From contig JAPLQK010000027.1 of the NCBI GenBank assembly GCA_026399735.1, positions 1-37,156 of the forward strand: DNA of 37,156 nt. Reading direction: 5' to 3'. The DNA is from Pseudomonadota bacterium (GTDB taxonomy: Bacteria > Pseudomonadota > Gammaproteobacteria > Burkholderiales > Gallionellaceae). Positions 25,862-34,214 of this stretch are shown here, piece by piece. The notes under the pieces are model-generated. The model saw only the letters and a list, made by a program, of their open reading frames with translations. It was not told the origin of the DNA and searched no databases. Positions within the stretch are counted from its first letter, which is position 1. Every line of letters starts with the position of its first letter. The translations under genes and the position numbers were made by a program.

Positions 25862-26261
25862 AATTAAAGCCGCTAATTCAATGAGTTAGTCAGTGTGATG
25901 GGATTGTGATGGGGATGTGATGAAAAATCGATGAAAACAACTATTTCCCAGAAATTATTTTGTTGGATTTAGCGGCGCTTGGTTATTCGTTGTTCGGCTT
26001 TGTGTGATGGGAATGTGATGGGGAGCGATTTAGGTGTCACCTTCGGTGTGGTAAGGCACATTAAACGTGTGCTTGAATAAATAAGGTGTTTTACAGCCAT
26101 ATCACCCTGGCAATTGTCAAAAAAGAAAGACGAGTTTGGTATAGAATTACCGAGCTTTGCATTTCGCCATATTCTTCATAGAATTTTCGAGCCAACAACA
26201 GTACCTTGTTTAAGAGTCGGTTGTATGGAATTCTTTGCCCAATAAATTGCCAATAAAAAAT
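25862..26261. repeat. Non-coding end of a putative integrative element with direct and inverted repeats
   Basis: No gene is seen in these 400 bases. A 23-base direct repeat (25893-25915 and 26002-26024) differs at one position; each copy contains two GTGATGGG units, and a further GTGATG follows the first copy. GCCGCTAA (25869-25876) is inverted as TTAGCGGC (25969-25976). Repeats of this spacing beside a tRNA 3' end resemble arm-type and core sites of a tyrosine recombinase attachment region. The rest, 26040-26261, shows only an AT-rich leader to rnlA. Confidence 0.5.
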
Positions 26262-27310
26262 ATGAGTAAACCCCCGTTCAAAAATCTGAATTTGCGTCGA
26301 GATTGCATTATTTCTTCATTGTCCGATTTTGGCGTGGCAAATATTTCTTATGAGCCAAAAAATTCCTCCGGACATCATCATTTAAAAGGCATTTATGATG
26401 GACAAAATATTCTGCTGAATATTTTTGAAAACAAGGATGGATCTACAACTGTAGGGCAGGCAGCGGGTCACGATAAAAACGTATTTGAGTCACTCGCTTC
26501 AGAGATAGTTTTTCGCTGTTCTTATTCAGAGAAAAAAAGCTGGAGCTTTCTATTCCTAATTTTTCAGAGTCTGATTTGAATGGCTTGCTTGATTATTTGG
26601 CGAGTGAAAGTGCTACTAAAGCAGATGAAAAGGATCTGCCACATTGCAAACAGTCACGTTGGACTGGTCCAAATCAAGACACTCTCACCATCAATGTCTT
26701 TAATAACCATACTGTACAATTCCAAGGAAAACATGCGCACTTGGCTACGTTGATATGGGATTACTTAATAAATGTCCTGTCTTTGGAGGACACTCTAAAG
26801 AAACAAATCGAAACGTATGACATAAATATCACTGTCAGCGAGATAAAGGATGAACTTGCAGCGAGAATCCCTGCCTCATGTGGATACATTGCTGAGTCCG
26901 TGCGCAAGCAACTTTCTTCATCAATAGCACTTTGCAAAGTAAATCTACCTTTAGAGGATTTTGGTGCTATTGCCTTTCCTGCGCTACGTGGTCTCGAAGG
27001 GTTTATCAAACAAGTTTTAATATCTGGCGGATTAAAACCGGGTAATAAAGATTCAATAGGCGGGTATTTTGAACAAAAAGTTGTAGACATGTATGTTTTA
27101 AGCGCTGTGAATTCATCGTATGTTGGACAACCTCGTGCAGATATACTAGCAACCAGTTATACTCTGTACAAGAACCAAAGACATGGGTTGTTTCATATGG
27201 ATGCAACACCGGAAACTTCTCGTATTTTAGGCTCAATGCATGATGCTCAGATGATTGTTCAAGAAGTTCTTGATAACATTGAAAAGGCATGTATTAAACT
27301 TTTATCGTGA
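26262..27310 (+). pseudogene. rnlA: RnlA-type HEPN ribonuclease toxin, frameshifted
   Basis: Two frames together form a RnlA homologue, the toxin of the RnlAB type II system whose RNase activity blocks phage T4 lacking Dmd in E. coli. The N-terminal part (26262-26579) has KNLNLRRDCI and KDGSTTV, as in E. coli RnlA. The C-terminal part, open from before 26522 to 27310, has FPALRGLEG, GGYFEQK, LATSYTLYKNQRHGLFHMD and a final helix. Catalytic HEPN residues look intact: Glu in LEG (26996), and Arg (27179) and His (27194) of the Rx4H motif. The frames join at an A7 run (26532-26538), where one missing base would restore about 349 residues (E. coli 357). A standalone ATG at 26576 could express the C-terminal 244 residues. 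It overlaps rnlB by four bases. Confidence 0.85.
26531..26540 (+). other. Frame-break site in rnlA (A7 homopolymer)
   Basis: The sequence is GAAAAAAAGC. Upstream, the frame reads ..SYSEKK; downstream, the other frame reads KLELSIPNFSESDL, which continues sensibly into the rest of RnlA. Adding one A would fuse them. This is either a true deletion, a polymerase-slippage site or a homopolymer sequencing error. Confidence 0.8.
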
Positions 27311-27672
27311 ATAACAAATACCTCATTCAGACTAAATTATCGGAGAGCTTTTCGGCTGCCGTTTTTGCCGTTGGTGCTGTAAGCCCAATGGAATATTTAA
27401 GCCAGGTTGAAAAAGACCTGAAACGTAAAAAAGTTCATGGTGCCGTTCTCTTTGATCTTTTACTTGCGCATGGATCTAAATCTAATCGGTTTTTTGTAGG
27501 GGAGTTTAATGGAGAGCACTTTTCCTCCCCTCAGTTTAAAAATCGGGATGATTGCTATAGTGACTTTTCTGTTTTTTCCGCTCGTATTTTCAAAGAGAAT
27601 GCAGAAAAAGTGAATGATTCGTTGCTATCTAAAGCTATGCGTTTTGCGCTCAAGCGTGGTATCCCTCTTTAG
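27307..27672 (+). CDS. rnlB: RnlB-type antitoxin
   Basis: A 121-residue protein resembling E. coli RnlB (123 residues), which binds and inhibits RnlA. Similar features are an early AAVFAVGAVSPMEYLSQVE segment, GAVLFDLLLAHG and NRFFVGEF. The start is GTG, overlapping the rnlA stop (GTGA), so translation depends on rnlA being read. Toxin-first order matches E. coli rnlAB. Its 3' end overlaps the convergent traB gene by 23 bases. The frame is intact, as expected if the antitoxin was kept after the toxin gene broke. Confidence 0.82.
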   Translation: MNNKYLIQTKLSESFSAAVFAVGAVSPMEYLSQVEKDLKRKKVHGAVLFDLLLAHGSKSNRFFVGEFNGEHFSSPQFKNRDDCYSDFSVFSARIFKENAEKVNDSLLSKAMRFALKRGIPL

Positions 27673-28855
27673 CATTCACCGCTCTCACCACCCCGACATC
27701 GAACAACCGCCCATACGTCGTCATCATCTGCGCCTGGATAACCGGAATCGTTTTATCTGTCACCCACCAGAGATTTGATGCACCGACCAGCACATCCGGC
27801 TTTTCAGTCATCATCCACAATACTGAATATGTCAGTAGTTGCTCATAGCAGATCAGCACACCAGTTTTCTTGCCGGCTACATTAATAAGGCCGCTATGGC
27901 CCCACACATCGGCCACAGCACCAGCCTTGCCGAATGGATGCCACATGGACACCGGAACCGGAATGCCTTGAACAGCCTGCCGTCCATCAGATCCCTGAGC
28001 GCCAACCACCATCACTGCATTCAGATACCGACCATCATCTTGATCTAACTCGCCGCCGGCCAATACTCGCGATCCTCGTTTAATTAGCCGAGCCGATGCA
28101 TCAGCTAATAGAAATCTTGCTGAATCTCCAATAGGGCCGATCACTGTTTCCGGTAGCACGCGGACGCTGTTCGCTGGAACCGTATCAGTATACTTCACCA
28201 GCCAATCCACGCGCTTCATTGCATCAATAACCTGCCCAATGCCGCCACCGCTTCCCAGTTGTGGAAAATGCGTGTCCATGCCAGCCCATCCAGCAGGAAC
28301 GGCAGGCGCGATGTAATAGGCATTAGCGACCACAGCCATAAACGCAAGCGTAAATATCCACTGAGTCGACCTTACTGCCAGCGACATCATCATGGCTAGC
28401 GTGAACGCCAGCCCGAGCCACCCCATCGCCGGATACAGCGCACCGGTAACTGCCAACGGATTGATCCAGCCGACAAACGCCAATGGCGGCATGATACTCA
28501 CGCATGTCGCCGCTACAAAGCGCCAGCCGCTACCGGATTTAGACCATAGAAGGGAAAACGGAAGTGTCAAAAAAAGGCATGCCGCCAGATAGCACACGAA
28601 GCCAAGCCATGCAGGTGAGTCACTACCAAAGAAAACAGCAGCGCCACCAGGCAAACCCCGAGCACCACCTAAATAATAGCCAAGCATCAATAATGACGCC
28701 GACAACCGAGACTGAGCCAATCCCCAAGATAGCGGCAGCAGTGTCAGATACATTAGCCACCAAGCTTCAGTTCCGTTTCCCCATGCCAGCCATCCTATTA
28801 AGACACCGACTAACCCGAATGTAACCACGACCGTCGAAGACCTGAGTGCATTCAT
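27650..28855 (-). CDS. traB: Conjugal transfer protein TraB (nitrilase/Lnt-like membrane protein)
   Basis: A 401-residue protein like IncP TraB. The N-terminal half has six or so membrane helices (to about residue 190). The periplasmic C-terminal half resembles the carbon-nitrogen hydrolase domain of apolipoprotein N-acyltransferase: LPETVIG (catalytic Glu), MWHPFGKAG and LICYEQL (catalytic Cys). The Lys found before the PFG motif in Lnt is not in its usual place. The ATG at 28855 is chosen over 28957, which lies inside traF. It is the last gene of the minus-strand transfer operon, 16 bases after traF, and collides with rnlB at its 3' end. Its role in conjugation is not well defined. Confidence 0.85.
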   Translation of the reverse strand: MNALRSSTVVVTFGLVGVLIGWLAWGNGTEAWWLMYLTLLPLSWGLAQSRLSASLLMLGYYLGGARGLPGGAAVFFGSDSPAWLGFVCYLAACLFLTLPFSLLWSKSGSGWRFVAATCVSIMPPLAFVGWINPLAVTGALYPAMGWLGLAFTLAMMMSLAVRSTQWIFTLAFMAVVANAYYIAPAVPAGWAGMDTHFPQLGSGGGIGQVIDAMKRVDWLVKYTDTVPANSVRVLPETVIGPIGDSARFLLADASARLIKRGSRVLAGGELDQDDGRYLNAVMVVGAQGSDGRQAVQGIPVPVSMWHPFGKAGAVADVWGHSGLINVAGKKTGVLICYEQLLTYSVLWMMTEKPDVLVGASNLWWVTDKTIPVIQAQMMTTYGRLFDVGVVRAVNAKEGYHA

Positions 28856-28871
28856 TTTTGTTACTGTTACG

Positions 28872-29390
28872 CTATTTTGACACTGACCGAATCTCAGCCA
28901 GATCAATGGGGCCAAAATACCTTGAGTCGTATGACCGACCCGGCGTTTTACTGCCATACGTCCAATACTGACCTGGCTTCAGTAAAAATCGCCCACGCAA
29001 GACTGGGAGCTCCATGGTCGGATCAGAGACAGAGAAGGACAGAGGGCGAGAATCGGACAGCATCACCCCGTTGATCAGCACACCAGCATCACCAACCACC
29101 ACCAGATCACCAGGCACAGCCGCAGCAGTCTTGAAGAATGGTGCAGAACCATTAGGACAAACGCCATGCGTCATATAGCGATTTATTGCGCCGGAATAGC
29201 AAAATTCAATCAGATCACCGCGCTCGATGCCAGCAGAGACTGGCTGCACCAGGTACACGCCGCGAGGCTCAGAAGCAGTCCAGTTGATCCGGACACCGAC
29301 CACATTCATAGCCACGACGGCCAGTGCCATAACCGATAGCAGCAGAAGCGGGGCGCGCAGGCGCGTCCAGTTGGCTTTTGAGGTGGTCAT
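28872..29390 (-). CDS. traF: Conjugal transfer peptidase TraF (signal peptidase S26-like)
   Basis: A 172-residue protein of the TraF/LepB family. In IncP plasmids TraF cyclises the pilin TrbC. A membrane helix (about 14-32) is followed by the catalytic Ser in SEPRGVYLV and the Lys in FFKTAAAVPGD, then the GxY-F box near the end (KPGQYWTYG, SYDSRYFGP). A GTG at 29396 overlaps the upstream stop (GTGA) and is an alternative start; the ATG at 29390 is used here. It lies between a small membrane protein gene and traB. Confidence 0.88.
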   Translation of the reverse strand: MTTSKANWTRLRAPLLLLSVMALAVVAMNVVGVRINWTASEPRGVYLVQPVSAGIERGDLIEFCYSGAINRYMTHGVCPNGSAPFFKTAAAVPGDLVVVGDAGVLINGVMLSDSRPLSFSVSDPTMELPVLRGRFLLKPGQYWTYGSKTPGRSYDSRYFGPIDLAEIRSVSK

Positions 29391-29392
29391 GA

Positions 29393-29731
29393 TCACAACG
29401 GCTTGACCGAGACTTGCACGATGTAGACTTGTCCAGGCTTAGCCATTTTCAGCACGGATTTTGACGTTTCAGTTAATAGCGCGGAAGGATTAGCCGTCAG
29501 ATCATCAACGGCTATTGTTTTTGCATGTTGAACTGTAGATAACGACGTAATAAAAGCAGCGTGTAGGATAAACCCGGCTATCAGCAGAAACACACCAACG
29601 CCGACCAGCTGACTGCGTCGCTGTGCTCGACGATGCGCGGATGAAGCCTGAACCTCGATTGAATAAGCCTGAAGCTCATTAAACAAGCCTTGATCTTTAA
29701 TGCGGAAGTATTCGTTTGGCACTTGAGTCAC
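29393..29731 (-). CDS. Small membrane protein of the transfer operon
   Basis: A 112-residue protein: about 42 polar residues, including a basic stretch HRRAQRRSQ, one membrane helix (about 43-62, VGVGVFLLIAGFILHAAF), then a polar periplasmic tail ending in QVYIVQVSVKPL. The orientation would be N-in. I recognise no family. The start is GTG. It overlaps the traF region by a few bases and follows the VirB1-like gene by about 50 bases, so it belongs to the same operon. Confidence 0.7.
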   Translation of the reverse strand: MTQVPNEYFRIKDQGLFNELQAYSIEVQASSAHRRAQRRSQLVGVGVFLLIAGFILHAAFITSLSTVQHAKTIAVDDLTANPSALLTETSKSVLKMAKPGQVYIVQVSVKPL

Positions 29732-29781
29732 CTGTATTTTTTGATATACAAGTATTGTGCAAACGCGGAATAATCAGGAAG

Positions 29782-30375
29782 TCACCATGCGACAGAAAGC
29801 CCAGTCCCATCCGCCTCAAGCGGGCTTGCAGCAGGAGTCCATTGCACCCTTACCTGAACGGCATCAGCTGGCCGGCTTCGACGAACATCAGTTATTTCAA
29901 CTTCGCTCTTTGTCCACTTGGCAGGCGTTCCGCCTGGTATGGCCGGGACAACCACACCAGCTTTGCCATACACCTTTGATGAGTACTGACTGCCCGTCGT
30001 TTTTCCGGTGTTGTATATCTGCAATGTCTTTTGCAGGTCACCATCAGACCGCTTGTGCGCGTCCACAAGGACTTGCTGGCTGGCTTGTAGGTTCGAGCAA
30101 GCATCAAAGGACTGCTCGACCGTCATTCCTACCCATTGCAGATTTTTACTGTTAATTTGTGCAAGACCAAGATCAACGCTGTGACCTGCGGCAATTAATC
30201 GCTTTGCCAGCGTCACAGCCTCATCAAGAGACTTCGGGGAATACGATTTGCCATCAGCGTTGTCGTGCATTGCCAGTGGGTTTCCACCGGATTCGTTCTG
30301 TACCACTGCCGACATTGTGACCGGATCAACCAGTGGCGAGCAAGTTGCGAGCAGTATCATCGGTAACATGATCAT
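29782..30375 (-). CDS. VirB1-like lytic transglycosylase
   Basis: A 197-residue exported murein hydrolase of the VirB1/TrbN class that opens the cell wall for the mating-pair apparatus. A short hydrophobic signal sequence (MIMLPMILLATC) is followed by the catalytic glutamate in VVQNESGGNP, then DLGLAQINSKN and the IYNTG motif, all typical of SLT-fold enzymes of type IV secretion systems. The cysteine after the signal might be a lipidation site. The ATG overlaps the traG stop by four bases (ATGA). Confidence 0.88.
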   Translation of the reverse strand: MIMLPMILLATCSPLVDPVTMSAVVQNESGGNPLAMHDNADGKSYSPKSLDEAVTLAKRLIAAGHSVDLGLAQINSKNLQWVGMTVEQSFDACSNLQASQQVLVDAHKRSDGDLQKTLQIYNTGKTTGSQYSSKVYGKAGVVVPAIPGGTPAKWTKSEVEITDVRRSRPADAVQVRVQWTPAASPLEADGTGLSVAW

Positions 30376-32207
30376 GCCGCCAGATTCCGGCCAGTTGCAG
30401 GAGGCTTAATTTTGATGCGCTCAGCAAAAGCCGGATCAAGGTAATATTTGATCTTCTGGCAATAGATCGGTGGATGCCCGGCCACAAACACGATTTCGTC
30501 ATCCGCAGGCAGCCGCATCGCTTCGTCAGGCTCCAGCAGTGAGCGACCTACAATCTGCTCATTGGTATTTACATGTTGAAGTACCACGGCCAAACGATTT
30601 CCTGAATATTGTCGTTGCGTGTGGGTCACTGTGGCTTTGCCTGTCATTTCTGATAGCAGCTTTGCCGTCTCAATCTTGTTTGGTGCATACGCGATACGGA
30701 TATGGCAGTTCGACATAATCGATTCATCTTTTGTGTATATCGCGTGCAGTTGCGACAGGTCTTGCGTAATCAGCAGTGCTTTGATTCCATATCCAGCCAA
30801 AAATGCCAATGCTTCTTGGAAAATGTCCAGTTTTCCAAGAGAAGGGAATTCGTCCAGCACCATCAACAGCCGGTGCGGATAGCGTGATTTTCCAGACCCA
30901 TCGGCATTAAATTCCATACCTTCGGTCAGACGACGCGTGACCTGGTTAATAATAAGGCGGATTAATGGTTTCAAACGATCCTTGTCAGACGGTGGAACCA
31001 CCAGATACAGGCTGGTTTTTTGCTCCATCAGACTTGTCAACGTAAAGTCGGAAACACGTGTATTTGCCGCTACCACGTCGTCTTTATAGAGAGACAAAAA
31101 CGACTGCGCGGTACTTAAAACACCTGATGATTCGCTGGCAGCCTTGTTCAGAAATGATTGTGCAGATTGCTGTACAACTGGATGAGGACGATCACCGAGG
31201 TGTTTTGTGTCACGGACTTTTTCCATGACAAGCTGAATGCCGGATTTCTTTTTGTCCTCGTCTTTTACATCCGCTGGCGGCGGCTCAGACAATAGCGATT
31301 GCACCCGTGCTAGGCTTTTGTCATCTTCAACATAAAGAACATGCAGAATCACGCCAGTAAGTAGGTCGAATCCGGTTTTAGCCCAATGGTCGTTCAATCC
31401 CTTACCATCCGGATCGACGATCATCGTTGCAATGTTCTGAACATCGCGCGTCTCAAATTCGGTGCCAATTCTGATTTCGGCCAGTGGATTAAATCGTGCT
31501 GAATCCAACGCCGTCGGATCAAACTTGATACAGTGTTGCCCCATCGATGCGCGAAAACCTGATGTCAGCTGCCAGTTTTCTCCCTTGATGTCATGCACCA
31601 ATACAGACTCATCCCAACTTAAAAGTGTCGGAATCACAATACCAACACCTTTTCCTGATCGAGAGGGGGCAAATACCATCATATGCTCAGGTCCTTTGTG
31701 GCGTAGATAGGCTATTTTTCCTTTGTTTTTACCTTCGGTTGATGTGTATGCACCAAAGAAAACACCGCCGCGATTTTTGTCATCGGGCAGTAGTTTTGTC
31801 GCAATAACTTCCTCATCGTTTGCCCAATGCGCCGAGCCGTGCAGATCGTTTTTTTCGTTACCCGAATTTTTGGTGCGATAGAACGCATATCCGACTGGTA
31901 TTAGCAGAGCGGCCAGTCCGCCAGCGGCCATAATCAAATGGGCGACTTCGAATACGTCCAATACTGACTGGCCGTACTTCATCGAATTGAATTTGAATGT
32001 CCAGATCAGAATTGACCAAGGCTCATATATCCACTCGCCCCACATTGGCGCACCAAGCAACGTATCCCATCTCAATTTCCACGCCACATATTCCGTTGCG
32101 GCCCAGCTTGACGTGAAAACAATCATAATGAATAAGCCCAGTGCAGGCCATACGACTTTTGTCATATCGCCTTGTGCTTTTGGGATGTTGTAAAGTTTTG
32201 ACGGCAT
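30372..32207 (-). CDS. traG: Type IV coupling protein TraG/VirD4
   Basis: A 611-residue DNA-translocating ATPase that links the relaxosome to the mating channel. Two N-terminal membrane segments lie at about 18-42 and 88-111. Walker A APSRSGKG is at about 180-187 and Walker B LLMVLDEFPSLGKLD in the central part; the C-terminal part has ALLITQDLSQLHAIY, as in IncP TraG. The ATG at 32207 is fixed by AGGAG six bases upstream; an in-frame start ten codons earlier lies over a terminator-like hairpin. Length matches IncP TraG (about 635). It overlaps the VirB1-like gene. Confidence 0.94.
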   Translation of the reverse strand: MPSKLYNIPKAQGDMTKVVWPALGLFIMIVFTSSWAATEYVAWKLRWDTLLGAPMWGEWIYEPWSILIWTFKFNSMKYGQSVLDVFEVAHLIMAAGGLAALLIPVGYAFYRTKNSGNEKNDLHGSAHWANDEEVIATKLLPDDKNRGGVFFGAYTSTEGKNKGKIAYLRHKGPEHMMVFAPSRSGKGVGIVIPTLLSWDESVLVHDIKGENWQLTSGFRASMGQHCIKFDPTALDSARFNPLAEIRIGTEFETRDVQNIATMIVDPDGKGLNDHWAKTGFDLLTGVILHVLYVEDDKSLARVQSLLSEPPPADVKDEDKKKSGIQLVMEKVRDTKHLGDRPHPVVQQSAQSFLNKAASESSGVLSTAQSFLSLYKDDVVAANTRVSDFTLTSLMEQKTSLYLVVPPSDKDRLKPLIRLIINQVTRRLTEGMEFNADGSGKSRYPHRLLMVLDEFPSLGKLDIFQEALAFLAGYGIKALLITQDLSQLHAIYTKDESIMSNCHIRIAYAPNKIETAKLLSEMTGKATVTHTQRQYSGNRLAVVLQHVNTNEQIVGRSLLEPDEAMRLPADDEIVFVAGHPPIYCQKIKYYLDPAFAERIKIKPPATGRNLAA

Positions 32208-32223
32208 GCGAGTCTCCTGAATA

Positions 32224-32248
32224 GAAAACGGCCCCACGTGGAGGCCGT
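32224..32248 (-). terminator. Terminator-like hairpin in the traG leader
   Basis: On the minus strand ACGGCC (complement of 32243-32248) and GGCCGT (complement of 32228-32233) form a stem whose inner bases CCACGTGG are themselves palindromic. TTTT follows directly. The traG ribosome-binding site begins only a few bases later, so it could attenuate transcription into traG. Confidence 0.55.
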
Positions 32249-32269
32249 CGGTACCGCTATTCAGGGCAG

Positions 32270-32289
32270 GCGGTAATTTTGATTACCGC
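32270..32289. other. Perfect hairpin spanning the stop codon of the ArdC-like gene
   Basis: GCGGTAAT (32270-32277), a four-base loop and ATTACCGC (32282-32289) form an 8-bp perfect stem. The TAA stop of the upstream gene lies within it (32283-32285). There is no T run on either side, so it is not a standard terminator; an mRNA-stabilising or processing element, or a protein-binding site, is possible. Confidence 0.55.
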
Positions 32290-34214
32290 ACTAAGTCAAT
32301 TTCAGGTTCAGCTTCATGCCTGATAGCAGCATCCCTTGGTTGAGCGTGCGCCTCTTTATTTTGCTCAGAATTTTCGGAATTGAGTTTTTCTTTGTACTGT
32401 TCAATGAGTACCGCATCAATTGCTTTAAGCTCTGCGATGGTAGGGTGATAGTTCTTGTTTGCAGCGCGCCGAGCACTTGCTTGCTTTGACAACTCCTGGT
32501 TCTTCGCATCAATCTGTTTTAGCTCAATGGCATTGGCCGTACGCAGGTCTTTTGTTGAAAGACCGTATTCGGATGCGGCTTCACCAAGCGACTGGGCACC
32601 ACCGAACGATATTTTTCGATCCTCATGGTCAATCGTCAGAAAACCACGCTCGACATAGACACGGCTGCCTGAATAGGGCTTGTAGTCACCCATCAGAACA
32701 TCGTGAGCCGATAACCCATTCATACCAGGTAAGTCTGGCTTGGCATATTTCTCTGTCAGTCGATCAAAAGTTTGTTGATCAATTTTGCCGATTGCTAATT
32801 GTTTGTCTGTTTTTGACATGACATCGTCAAAAATTCGCTCCATCGTGCCAGCATCCATCGCTGCATGATCTTGTGCTAACTGAGCGTCAATATCAAGAAT
32901 GGCTGATTCGTTCTTCGCGGGCAATGCGCTGAAAATATGAGACAGATCGTAACGATTACCGGGTAAACCTAACGGTTTTAAAATCTCACCTCCAATATTG
33001 AAAGGGCCAACTGAAGCACCAGGCGCAGCCTTCGCAGCAATTTCCTGGAGTAGTTCATCTTGCTTTACAGCCGAAACACCCTTTGCAGTCCATATTTCAC
33101 GCAATCCAGCTTCAGGCGATAAACCAGGTAGTGGCTCGGTCTCAATACCAGCAAATTTTTCCAGTTCATTCGACAGTTCATTTGTCTTCTCAAGCTGTGC
33201 TTCACGGGCCCGATCATGCATGTAGTTCGCTGCCTGATCAGCCAATTTTGCTGCACGAAAAATCTCATTTTTGTCGTTCTTCAGTGCGGAAGCCCACGAC
33301 TGGATATAAGCTTTGTGATCCTCCATGTCGTGCGGAATGCCAGTTTCGGCAGCCAGAAATGCACTTGTCATTTCAGCCACCAGCTCTTCTTTGGCATAGC
33401 CTTCAGAACCGAATTCGTATTTCCCGACATCGCGATTAAGCCGTTTTTCATTACCAGTTGCGTGCGCAGACTCATGCAACGCTGTACCGTAGAACATAGC
33501 CTCACTCTTGAAGTCATCACGAGGCGGCAGGCTGATCGTGTCACTGGCTGACCGATAGAACGCGCGATTTGGCGATTCGACGAATCTCACACCGTCATTT
33601 TTCATGCCTTCGAGCAGCAACTCACCGCGCTCATGCATCGGCATTTTTGATTCCGGTGTTGGAGTCATTGGCTCAATCTTCAAGTCCTGACATTGGCCAA
33701 CGTTGAAAAGCGTGTGCGTCTGGCCGACCAATGTATTCAGCTTGCGCTCAGCTTGTCCCCATCCATATTCCTTGCCATCATGATGCACAGTAAAGGCACT
33801 CACAGGCGCAGTACGACCACCGGCCAGAGTAACTTGATCATCCTTCTCACTCATAACCTTGACCGGCGAGCCGCCGAGCTTCACATCAACATCTTTTCGC
33901 TCGAAGAATGGTTTCTCACGCCAGAATTCAATCTGTGTCCCTTTTTCTCCTTTAGCTACAGAACCGCCCAAGGTTTTAGCCTGGTTGAAAGTCACCCAGC
34001 GTGGATCAAGATAATTTTTATCCATCTGAGTAAGTGTCAGAACAAGTCGATTGCCACCCTGATACGATTTTTCACTGATAGCGTTTATGGGAGCCGAAAG
34101 AGGTATCGCAGTCTCGTTCCACGGACGCTGCCAGGGGATGCGGCCTTCCTCCAATGCTGCTACGAATTTATCGGTCAACTCTTGGCGGAAGTCTTTCTTG
34201 ATTTCATCAGCCAT
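32283..34214 (-). CDS. ArdC-like antirestriction / zincin metallopeptidase domain protein (TraC N-terminal type)
   Basis: A 643-residue protein. Residues about 8-145 form an ArdC-N-type single-strand DNA-binding domain (GRIPWQRPWN, YQGGNRLVLTL, WVTFNQAKTLGG, KGEKGTQIEFW). A metallopeptidase domain follows, with zinc motif HESAH (247-251) and a downstream glutamate in EELVAEM (about 276-282). This is the domain pair seen in ArdC, which travels with the DNA and protects it against restriction, and in the N-terminus of RP4 TraC1. The remaining 300 residues are helical and of unknown function, with a charged C-terminal end. It overlaps a 36-codon gene upstream and is followed by two hairpins before traG. 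Confidence 0.85.
   Translation of the reverse strand: MADEIKKDFRQELTDKFVAALEEGRIPWQRPWNETAIPLSAPINAISEKSYQGGNRLVLTLTQMDKNYLDPRWVTFNQAKTLGGSVAKGEKGTQIEFWREKPFFERKDVDVKLGGSPVKVMSEKDDQVTLAGGRTAPVSAFTVHHDGKEYGWGQAERKLNTLVGQTHTLFNVGQCQDLKIEPMTPTPESKMPMHERGELLLEGMKNDGVRFVESPNRAFYRSASDTISLPPRDDFKSEAMFYGTALHESAHATGNEKRLNRDVGKYEFGSEGYAKEELVAEMTSAFLAAETGIPHDMEDHKAYIQSWASALKNDKNEIFRAAKLADQAANYMHDRAREAQLEKTNELSNELEKFAGIETEPLPGLSPEAGLREIWTAKGVSAVKQDELLQEIAAKAAPGASVGPFNIGGEILKPLGLPGNRYDLSHIFSALPAKNESAILDIDAQLAQDHAAMDAGTMERIFDDVMSKTDKQLAIGKIDQQTFDRLTEKYAKPDLPGMNGLSAHDVLMGDYKPYSGSRVYVERGFLTIDHEDRKISFGGAQSLGEAASEYGLSTKDLRTANAIELKQIDAKNQELSKQASARRAANKNYHPTIAELKAIDAVLIEQYKEKLNSENSEQNKEAHAQPRDAAIRHEAEPEIDLVR

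Noticed and set aside
26531-26540. Classical -1 ribosomal frameshift heptamer in rnlA
   Set aside because: In the upstream frame the codons are AAA AAA AGC preceded by G, so the X-XXY-YYZ phase needed for tandem slippage is not met; no downstream stem-loop is evident.
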